Shown piece after piece: positions 46,918-55,900 of a stretch of DNA of 64,000 nucleotides. The position numbers and the translations under genes are program-made. The stretch's first letter is position 1. Every line of letters begins with the position of its first letter. The notes below the pieces were generated by a model. It made no database searches, was not told the DNA's origin, and saw only the letters and a list, made by a program, of their open reading frames with translations. Origin of the DNA: Litsea cubeba (Eukaryota; Streptophyta; Magnoliopsida; Laurales; Lauraceae); contig CM022944.1 of NCBI GenBank assembly GCA_012931725.1, positions 33,832,282 to 33,896,281 on the forward strand, in the 5' to 3' direction.

Positions 46918-48649
46918 TGTAACACCCCAATTCCGAATACCGAGATTACCGTCAATGTACCCGAAGTTGGATGCTACTTTCCAGAAAATCCAAGAACTTC
47001 CAAGATCGTAGGTCCGCAGTGAGGTCCAATTTAAAACTTTTTGAACAACATAATAATCAACAGTTGAATTGTGGAAGCGTAAAGAATATAGCGGAAACAA
47101 ATGTAACAATAGCGGAAGCATAAGGTATCATATAAAATTATTCAAGTGTAGCAGGGCTGAAGTCCAGCCTAATCTCAAAGTATGATTATTAATAAGTTTG
47201 AACATATCAGTCTAACTCCCTGCTCACAACATAAACACTCAAAATCCCAAAAGAAGATACTCTCACACCCCAAGTGTAGGCACTCCGTCATCCAGCTCGA
47301 CCTCTTGGTCAGCTGGTCCCCATCCATAGTCTCTGGCTATGGGCGCTTCGATGAGCGAATCATGCTCGTAATCAGGGTCAATACCTAAGCACCAATAATG
47401 GGTCAGATCCAAAGATCTGGCAAGTCACAATATACAAGTAACATAAGATATATGCATAAAAAGAGTAAAGACGATCATAAAGCTAGGCAGTTGAGCAAGA
47501 TAAGCAGTTAGAATCAGGATAAGTAAGTTATCTAATCTAACGGACATCAAAGTGGCACATTCACACAAGTTGGATATCACAGGATATTATGTCGTGGCCC
47601 TCCCATACTGAACACAGTCGCGGCGGGAAAATAAGTAACCAGTGCTGGGAAATGACGAGCCCCGCAAATAACACTCATCAATCTCAACACTCATCACTCA
47701 AACACTAAGAAGATCGGAACCGGTATCACACCGTCTGTCTTAAACATAGCTCATCATGATAGCTCTCTCAACACTCATAATAGCTCATACCAATGATGAT
47801 CAGTCCAAAGGCTGAGCTTAAGATAACTGAGTAAATGTTAATGCCGACTCAAGGAAACAAATACATGTCTGTCTAGGCTTGCCTTGTGCTAGCAAGGTCC
47901 TAACAAGTCCCTAAGAGGTCTAAGTACAAGTTCAATCCATGGAACACAGTCCAAGTTCAAGTCCAACATTGAATCCATACTAAGGCCCACCAAAACCATT
48001 GCCTTAGTCTAAAACAGTCCAAGTAAGATACAAGTTCTACAATAACAATCAGTCCATTCTCATCCACAATTAGTCACAAGTCTATCATAACCAACCAACC
48101 TCCTCATCCTAGGATATCACACATCCCAACTTCGGCCATATGAGGGCCCGCCTAGACATAGACACGGGTCATTAATCACCCAATCACATCACCGGGTCAC
48201 CTCTAAGTAATCCTAGGTTCAGGTCATCCATTTTCCATTTAATTAACATGTATAAACAATAATAATAACATAAGAGTGATAGTGATGTAATAAACCTCCA
48301 AATTAGATAATCAAGTATGGAAAATATCGAAAGTCCATCCTAAGTAATGGTCCACTTTCAGGTCCAGGTACATATCAGTTAATTTGATTCCTAAATGAAG
48401 TCTCAAATGCCAATGTATATTAGGTTCGGTGCTCCGGAAGTTACGGGCATCTTTGATGACGTTTAAGGGTCGAATTAACATCAAATCCAAACCCTAGACC
48501 CTACTTGGTGGTCCCCATGAGTCAAGGTTGAGCTACACCATTGACTCATGCTTGGTGCATCAATGGAAGTCTATCTGGATGGTCAATGGGCCCCACAACA
48601 TATCACAGCCTCAGAAATTGAAAACTGAAAAATCGCTGAACACAATGTA

Positions 48650-49165
48650 TCCGGTCGACCCAGGCATAGGGTCTGATCGACCGGGTACACTCAAAGTCAA
48701 GATGTTGACTCCAAGGTCAACCCTTAGCGCAGTGTGCCCTGTCGACCTCCGGGCTAGGTCGGTCCACTGCGCACACTGGGGACTATAGACAGGCACCTGG
48801 CAGGCAATGTCCTGAGTTGAAATTCTCTGTGTGTCTGGTTGACCTCCTGGCTTGGGCGGTCGACCGCACACACTGAGATTTTAAGGTGAATGGATGTCCC
48901 AGTTCTCAGCATTTCCCTGGAAATCCTTTGTGCCAGGTCGACCTGGAACAGGGTCCGGTCGACCGCGCACACTGAATTCTGGGTCTGAGGGGAAAATGCC
49001 AACTCCCAGTTAATCCTTGGATTTCCTGTGTATCCGGTTGACCGAGCACAAGATCAGTCGACCGGGTACACTGGACTGAGAATTTTCACAGGATTTAACT
49101 GAGACTTGGTTTTTCTCACTTTTAGTGTCGCCGATCGACCCGACTACAGGTTAGTCAACTGGGTA
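48650..49165. repeat. Palindrome block GGTCGACC with G(C/G)G(C/T)ACACTG partners
   Basis: About ten GGTCGACC-like words occur in ~500 bp, including CCAGGTCGACCTGG (perfect 14-bp palindrome, near 48934). They are mostly paired with a 10-20 bp spacer and followed by GCGCACACTG or GGGTACACTG. Confidence 0.85.
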
Positions 49166-49695
49166 CACGCGCCTACAACAAAATCCAGATTTTTGGATTT
49201 TTCCTTTCTTCAATCCAATTTCCATCAAAACCTCCTCCAATCTCATCCATTCATTATAGAAACATATAGAAACACTAAAACACTTCTATCACCATCCATC
49301 CATCATCAAACCGGGCCATCGATCTTCCAAACGAGAAAGCTCATCCATCAATGGCCAAAAATCCATAAAACACGCTCAAAAGGTAGATCTAATCATTTTT
49401 AGCAGAATTGAAATGGAAATACATAATCCAATTAACAAAAATTACACATTCTATGCTAAATATGTATATTGCACTTGCCTTGATCCAATGCAACTGAAAT
49501 TGACAAGTAGAGAAGAATCCAAGCTATCCAAGATAGAAATTCCAACTCCTATGAATTCCAAGCTCTCAAACAATCCCAAAAACCAATACTAGATAGAACT
49601 CTAACACCTAACACCCAATCCATAAGAGAATTTGCAATAAGGAAAGAGATCTAAAGAGAAAGAGAGAATTCTAGGGAATTACATGGAAATTAAAC

Positions 49696-49699
<4 letters not shown>

Positions 49700-49753
<54 letters not shown>
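49700..49753. repeat. (GA)n microsatellite
   Basis: Unbroken alternating A/G over about 54 bp. Confidence 0.97.
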
Positions 49754-49756
<3 letters not shown>

Positions 49757-49778
49757 ACCTTGAATTGTAGAGGAAGAA

Positions 49779-49907
49779 GAGACTAATAAAAGAGAATTCC
49801 TTAAGAGATTGGAGTTGCAGTTGTAGTAGATGGCCTTCTTTTAAGAGACTAATAAAAGAGAATTCCTTAAGAGATTGTAGTACAGTTGTAGTAGATGGCC
49901 TTCTTTT
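49779..49907. repeat. Tandem duplication, 2 x ~65 bp
   Basis: AGAGACTAATAAAAGAGAATT begins at 49779 and at 49844, and both copies end in GATGGCCTTCTTTTA. The few differences (GGAGTTGCAGTT versus GTAGTACAGTT) suggest a recent event. Confidence 0.93.
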
Positions 49908-50545
49908 AGATTTGGGTCTTGATCTAGGGATTTTAGAGCTAGGGTTCTTGAGAAATGAGAGATGAGAGTGAATTATGGTTTAGTTTCATTTGAAATGGGA
50001 GGGTTTAGCTTATATAGGTTAGGGTTAGGCTTATTACCAAAAGGTCTTTTTAGTTTAGATGGAAATGAAGATAAGGGCATGGGTAGATGGCTCTTTTATA
50101 GGGGTTCTGGAATGTTCTCAAGTGGAAAGCCCCTCCTATAACAACTTATTTACTAGCTAGGGCCTCTAATAACTAAAAAAATTATAATTAACAATTGACA
50201 CCATACAAAACCTATAAATTACACAAAGGCCTAATCCTAGAAAATAGGCTAATGACTTAGGAAAATATCTATCTACCCTTACTAATCCCTATCTAATAGC
50301 ATAATTATACTATAAGTACTCTAATTTATAATATTCAAATCCAAATGAGGGTCCACAAGGAGTGGGGCCTCACATCACATCCACAATACATCGTTACACA
50401 TCAAATCGAATACATCATGCACATCATAAATCGAACATGAGAGGCGATACAACATAGATACATGACCCGCATATACATGGATACGATATAGACAAGAGGA
50501 CAAAAAGGATAGATCTCGAATAGACAAATGAAAGAATAGCAGAAT

Positions 50546-50880
50546 CTATGGAGCGACTCCCTCATGCCGAGCCGATGAGGCAATTGAAGCAGGGCCAAGG
50601 GCACGCTGCGAAGGGATGCGAGTCGAATTCGAAATCGCTAGCGTCTCCCCAACCCACTAACAGTTTTTTATGCATCACCATGAGATCCATACATCTAGCG
50701 TACTGCTCATGAATGGGAGCCTCTCATCGCCCATGTTACTGGATGGGGGGACGAGTGCAACAATAACAACGTTCTGCAAAATGATATAAAGAGGCATTAC
50801 ATTTAAAAGCTTATAGCATGAAACACGAAGTCTAAAAGAAAGAAGAGACAAACTAGGATACCACAACCAGCTCCCTCTAT
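50546..50880 (-). pseudogene. PMD passenger gene, last exon, copy 2
   Basis: The minus strand reads VIVALVPPS followed by a broken stretch, then PSQRALGPASIASSARHEGV, then AP and a TAG at 50546-50548. Copy 1 ends PSQHAPGPSSFASSTRHEGA then AP and TAG at 1251-1253. Conservation of the tail and stop in both copies shows this is the true 3' end of the passenger gene. Upstream exons are missing: the match to copy 1 stops near 50880, which corresponds to ~1600 in copy 1, and a SINE-like unit and an LTR follow. Confidence 0.7.
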
Positions 50881-50999
50881 ACCCAAGAGGTAAACCTCGA
50901 TGTCATATTCAAATCATCACATGAATTTTAAAGCAGTTTTTAGTTTTTTCACTAAACAAAAAAACGTAGTTTCTAAGCCAACAAACACTCTTAAGACAA

Positions 51000-51108
51000 T
51001 CCACAGGTAGCTTAGTGGTGAGGCACCTCTATTCCATAGAAACAATCAAGGATCAATCTTTGGCTGTATATATGATGGTGAAGTACTTAGGTGAGTGTAT
51101 TTAGGTGT
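51000..51108 (+). mobile_element. tRNA-derived SINE-like unit, copy 2
   Basis: TAGCTTAGTGG at 51008-51018 fits the pol III A-box consensus exactly and GGATCAATCTT at 51050-51060 is a weak B box. It shares most of its length with 36755-36870. Its right edge abuts the LTR start at 51109, so I cannot see a clean tail. Confidence 0.45.
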
Positions 51109-52146
51109 TGTAGACACCTCATTTGGCCCCTATGATAGCCTTAAATACATGTTATATATAGCGGCGCCCCCATTTCACCCATAATTAAATGACTAATGGC
51201 ATAATTCAGATTAAATAATGACGATGAAGATGCTTGTTGATAGTTTTAGACTTAGTTCGATGATTTCTAGAAGTTCATGAGAGAAAATGCCAAACTACGT
51301 CGAGATCCCGAGTCAAACTCACTATTCACACAAGGAGCGGACCACGACACTAATTATACATATTTCGGACGGCTTAAGACATGCTTAGGCCAATTTTCAC
51401 AAAGATTACGCTTAGCTTTGCTAAATGTCACCCAATCAGCCTAAGTTAGGGAGCTAAATCCATTGATCCGAATGCCTCCTTATCGACCTCTGATCATTAG
51501 GACCTATAGACCATTGGATTCCATGCTTTGAGAGCTTTCCGATGGTATGTAGAACTCCAGAATCCGGCCAAAGGGTCAAAAGTTATGAACTTTCAAAGTT
51601 AAGAAGAGATGGAAATCCACCTAGGCACCACCTCAGGGCGCCCAGGCTGCTGAATTCCACATAGGCGCCCCAGGCTAGGCGCCCACACTGTCCAGGACTA
51701 CCTAGGCACCCCAAGTTGGGCGCCCACCCTCAAAATCCATTAAATTGGACTAAAAATAGTATGAGACCACTCCAAATAGGGACCCAACTTCAAAGAGATA
51801 AAACCCCACCTTGTCCAATTCCACTTGGGCACCAGCCCTGTGGTGCACGTCTCAATTAAGTATCCTTGTAGGTCCCCCGCAGATAAACATTTATCCATCA
51901 AGTCTCGTCAATCCAATTCAAAAATAATCCGGGACGACTCCAAATGGGACCAAGCTCCGAAAGTGAATCGAACCCACCTAGGCTGCCACCCTATGGGTGC
52001 CCAGACTATGCAATTCAACATGGGCGCCCAGCCATATCTACTAAACCCTAATTCTCCTAAAACCCTAAATCCGCCTTGGGATGCGTGAACCTTCTAGAAC
52101 CTCCTCTGAGAGGCAACCCTAACCCCTTTTCCGCACCCAAAACCCC

Positions 52147-52154
52147 TATATAAG
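52147..52154 (+). promoter_or_regulatory. LTR TATA box
   Basis: TATATAAG follows AACCCC and is followed by an A/G-rich leader, as is usual for a plant LTR promoter. Transcription would run rightward. Confidence 0.55.
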
Positions 52155-52563
52155 GATCTCTTAACCCCATTTGCAAAGGGAGATACCCAAAAAGAGAGAA
52201 AATAAGAAGAAAAAAGGTAGCCACCATTAGAGAGAACCTTGATCTAGAGAAGAAGAAGAAGAAATAGAGGAGGAGGCTTCCATATCTTCAACTGGAGCAA
52301 TGGATCTCTGCGAAAACTTTGATTTAGGAACTTCAGAAACGCGTCCTTACACCGGTATTCCTAGATCTCTCCCCCTTTTATTGCATCTCATTGCCATTCA
52401 TGCTTAGAAACATGCTTAGGATCATTTCTGTATTAGTTTTGATAGATCTGATATTAATTAATGCATCATCATGTTAGGAATATGCTTAGGTTCATACTAA
52501 TAGAGTAGATCTGCAGTGATTTCGTAGTTTTGATTGCATAACTAGGCTAGGTCTTGCATCAGT

Positions 52564-52596
<33 letters not shown>
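52564..52596. repeat. (TCA)n microsatellite
   Basis: Eleven consecutive TCA-type triplets inside the LTR. Confidence 0.95.
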
Positions 52597-52921
52597 TTTT
52601 AAGTTAAGTAGATCGCAAAGAGCCCTCGACAGAAAGGCTGGGCGCCACCCATTGGGCGCCTACCTTCTCCCGGACAAGCTGGGCGCCTTCCTTCTCCCGG
52701 ACAGGCTGGGCGCCTACCCTCCTGAGACAGGGATTTGGGCATTGGATCTCCATTTTCTACATCGTATTCTTGTAGATCTGCTAGTCGCATCATTAGGAGT
52801 TCACATTAGGACATTTGCATCAATCGCTGAATATTAGAATTGTACTGAAAATTCTAATAATATCGTGCGTTCATCGCGGTTCGTTGAAAACCCTGACTGA
52901 GCAGGGTAGACACCACGAGTG

Positions 52922-52935
52922 TGGCGCCCAAGTGG
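52922..52935 (+). promoter_or_regulatory. Primer-binding-site-like word
   Basis: TGGCGCCCAAGTGG sits shortly after the proposed LTR end. Many plant Tat/Athila-type elements have TGGCGCC-type primer sites. The tRNA partner cannot be named from this. Confidence 0.4.
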
Positions 52936-53854
52936 AATTCTCCACTTTCGTATGCAATTTTCGATCTGCCGCATTTAGTTCATTTAGGAGTTGCATAACA
53001 ATGATATGTTTGGCTGTTTGATTTGTTCTAAACTTCGAATTATCATTTCTATCACACCTCATATCGTAGGATCATTTGAATCATAAAGTCATAAAAAATC
53101 CAAAAAATCATAAAACATAAAAGGGATTTTTACGAGAAAAATAATTTTAAATGTTAATTCAACGGTTTTATGAAGAAAAATCATAAAATGACAAGAGAGT
53201 TGTTCGTACCTTTTTGGGGACAAAACTACCCTAGTTGACGATATCATCAATTGGTTGACGATATCGTCAACTTCCATTGCAAAAAACTACGTGTTGCTCC
53301 ATCTTTTTCTGTCTAGTGATGGAAAGTTTGTGAAAAATATTGCATTTTGTGTCCCGGTTGTCTTATTTAGGTGGTCTTGGCAATCTTCCTTAGGTGTGTG
53401 GGTCCCATGCTTGATTTCCACTCATTTTTCGCCCCTTATTAAAGTGTATTCTCATGACTTTTGAGGGTGTGAATTTGGAGCACAAGGTGTTTGATGAAAT
53501 GCTGAAGTGAGGATTTTCTCTCGATTTAGTCGGTGGCTTTGAGTGAGGTTGGAGGGGAAAGCATGTGGTGGTAATTCTAAAAATTCCCCTGGGGAAGAAT
53601 AGAGATGTCTCCTAAGTTACCAGTACTATGTGGAAGTAGTGACGTAATTTCATAGAGTCATTTGGTCTAAATGCTACATGAAGAACATAAGCCAGATGAC
53701 GAAACGGAGAGACCTAGGATGTATAAGATCATAACATGAGTGATTTGGCAGATTTGTATTCCTATATATCCACTCATGTGGTACTTCATCACACGATTCA
53801 TATAAAATCCATCTGTCTAGATATCATCATATAATATATATATATACATCCGGA

Positions 53855-53935
53855 AAGCCGTATGCTTTGGAAGAAGCTTGTACGGTTTGGGAAGGGGTTT
53901 TTATTTATCAAAAAGAAAAATCTACTTCAGCCCGA
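53855..53935 (+). other. Organelle-derived group II intron domain V, probably plastid rpl2 intron end
   Basis: The 34 nt from AAGCCGTATGC to TTGTACGGTTT fold as a domain V hairpin: AGCCGTA pairs with TGTACGGTT, GCTT pairs with AAGC, and the AGC catalytic triad is present. The following GGGAAGGGG..TTTATCAAAAAG and ATCTACTTCAGCC resemble the end of the plastid rpl2 intron and the start of exon 2 (reading DQKEKSTS). It would then be a nuclear plastid DNA insertion. Gene assignment is from memory; the hairpin is visible. Confidence 0.55.
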
Positions 53936-53990
53936 TTAGGGCAGTTCATCCTAGGTTTGATGCTTCGTATGCTTTGATGTATATATATAT

Positions 53991-54060
53991 ACATCCGGAA
54001 AACTGTATGCTTTGATGCTTCGTACGCCCCTTGATTAGGGCAATTCATCTTATGGATGTC
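53991..54060 (+). repeat. Partial second copy of the intron-derived segment
   Basis: TATATATACATCCGGAAA at 53979 repeats 53840. It is followed by ACTGTATGCTTTGATGCTTC and later GATTAGGGCA(A/G)TTCATC as in copy 1, but the hairpin is damaged. Confidence 0.65.
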
Positions 54061-54315
54061 TAGTTTTGGATAAGAAATGAAGGGCATGAGGAAAGAAGTT
54101 CTCTAGATACTCCCATGCATCACTTGAGCAAACTCGATTCTAAAAGAGATCAAATTAATAGAATGACCTAGGACAATCTCATCCCGATTCCTTTGAACCA
54201 TTTTGACCACACTCACTCTCATAGGCTGCCACTCCCGTGAGCTTAAAAGCTCAAGCGAAGGCATGAGTATGTGTTTACTTGTCTTTGGAGAACAACTCTA
54301 TACGTGTTGTCCACC

Positions 54316-54329
54316 AGAGAGGGGCAAGC
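54316..54329 (+). promoter_or_regulatory. Polypurine tract ahead of LTR
   Basis: AGAGAGGGGC, then AAGC, then the LTR start TGTAGGCACC at 54330. The preceding ~90 bp match those in front of the 26315 LTR. Confidence 0.7.
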
Positions 54330-55895
54330 TGTAGGCACCTCATTTTGGCACCCTATGAGGGGTGAATCATTCTGCCATGTTTAGTGGTGTTCAAATTAGG
54401 TTCTGAATTAAAAATCACCAGTTAAAATTGGAAGGCCTTAAGATGAATCTTTCCTTGAAAAATACCTAGAGAATAAATTTCCCAAACTATCACCAGACCT
54501 CGCATGGATCATCAAAGCACCCCATTCAATAGTGGAGAATAAACAAATAAATGGGTAAATGAATGATAAAAATAGAGTTGTTGGCCAGAGTGTGCAGAGA
54601 ACCAATCAGGGCATTTTAGGTCCAGGTTAGCCACCAGAGTGAAAATCAAAATTTAAAATAATAGTAGTAGGTCCCGTACCCCCAAGAATGCCCACTTAGA
54701 AATTCACCTATCATTTCTAGACTCTTAATCACCCCGGAATTTGACCAATTGTGATCTACTCGTCTAGAGCTTTCCGTCCATATGTATAACATCAAAATCC
54801 GACGGGCGGATCAAACCCCACTGCAACCCACCTTTCGGGCCCCGAACCTCTCGATCTCTACCCTTAAACCCCTCTCCCCACCTCTATCCCGGTTCTACAC
54901 GCGCAGAACCCCTCTCCTCCATCTCCCAGGCGATCTCCCTCTAGATCTCATCCCCCTCTCCCTCTCAGCATCTCCGTCTCACGGCCCCCCTACGCAGAGC
55001 CCTGTCTTAGGCCATCTCCTCCCAAGGCAGCGCCAACCGCCACCATCACCCTCTCCATCTTCCTCGCGTGGATTGCATCTCCCTCTCACCGTTAGACTCC
55101 GGAACAAGGTAAGCCCTCCTCCTCTCCTTGCACCCATTGCATCTGCATCAGCACCCCTCTTTTCCTCTTTTTTTCTTTTTTCCTTCTTCCCTTCCTCTTC
55201 TTTCTTCTCTCCCTCTCTCTTCCTCCCCCTTCCCTGCGCAACACCCGTGCACCCACCTGCATTGCATGCCCCTTCCCACCTTTTTCTTCCTTTCCCTTCT
55301 TTTTCTTTCTCTTCTTCATCCTCCTCTTTCTCTTCCTCTCCTTGCCGCTGCATCTCACCTGCACACGCCACCTGGGCTTCCACCATACATCCCCCCCCCC
55401 GAAACCCATCTCATTCTTTCTTCTTTCCCTCTTCTCTTCCTCCCCCTTCCCTACACACAGCCCCTGCACCTTGCATCATTCCACCTCTTCTTTCTTCTTT
55501 TCCCTGTATCACCCTATCTCCCTGCACATCTTCTTTATTTCTTTATTTCTTTCTTTTTCCTCTCTTCCCCCTCATTCTTCACTACTGCACTCCACCCTCA
55601 CAGCCCTTGCACACTCCACCACGCCACCTTTCTTACCAACCTGCACAACCGAGCCCTTCTTCTTCTCTTTCCTCCCTTTCCTCCCTCATTGCACTCACAC
55701 ATAGCCCACTGCACGCTGCCACTGCACATCATTACACTTCTTCTCCGCCCTCTCTTTCTCTTCGTCACTTTTCCCTTCTCCTTGCAGCCCAGTTGCACAC
55801 AAGCACACACTGCACCATCACCTTCTTTCTCTTTCTTTTTTTTCTTCCCTTCTTCTCCATCTTCTTCTTTCTCCACCTGTGCTCCCCCTGAACCC

Positions 55896-55900
55896 ATCTC
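55896..55900. repeat. Target site duplication ATCTC (left; right side TTCTC)
   Basis: ATCTC at 55896-55900 and TTCTC at 58809-58813 differ at one position. The pyrimidine-rich LTR continues on both sides. Confidence 0.6.

Larger units (their letters stand above)
46918..50374 (-). mobile_element. Solo LTR, ~3457 bp, minus orientation
   Basis: On the minus strand it starts TGTGAGGCCCCACTCC and ends GGAATTGGGGTGTTACA. The start resembles that of the solo LTR at 41391 (TGTCAGACCCC), which gives the orientation. Comparison with copy 1 (position ~1080) shows it as an insertion. It holds a GTCGAC palindrome block (48650-49165), a GA run and a 65-bp duplication. No gene seen; frames are short. Confidence 0.75.
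51655..52725. repeat. GGGCGCCC word block
   Basis: GGGCGCCC, or the near form GGGCGCC(A/T), occurs about nine times in two clusters (51655-51735 and 52630-52715) with one copy near 52022. Each is embedded in phrases such as CTAGGCGCCC or CTGGGCGCC(T/A). Confidence 0.8.
51109..52916 (+). mobile_element. LTR with TATA box (retroelement LTR, ~1.8 kb)
   Basis: Starts TGTAGACACCTCATTTGGCC and for ~350 bp matches the LTR at 26315 (TGCTTGTTGATAGTTTTAGAC in both). It carries the GAGCTTTCCGATGGTATGT phrase at ~51532, a GGGCGCCC word block, a TATATAAG box at 52147 and, after CACCA at 52916, a TGGCGCCCAAGTGG word that resembles the primer-binding sites of plant gypsy elements. The right border is inferred from that word. 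No gene inside. Confidence 0.55.
52936..54315 (+). other. Retroelement internal segment, no gene recognised
   Basis: Lies between a possible primer site and a polypurine tract, so it may be a short non-autonomous internal region or a heavily deleted one. The only recognisable content is the organellar intron scrap at 53855-53935 and its partial repeat. Frames are short. Confidence 0.4.

Noticed and set aside
46918..50374. Considered as a complete small retroelement with two LTRs
   Set aside because: I found no direct repeat of the first few hundred bases near the other end, so a solo LTR is simpler.
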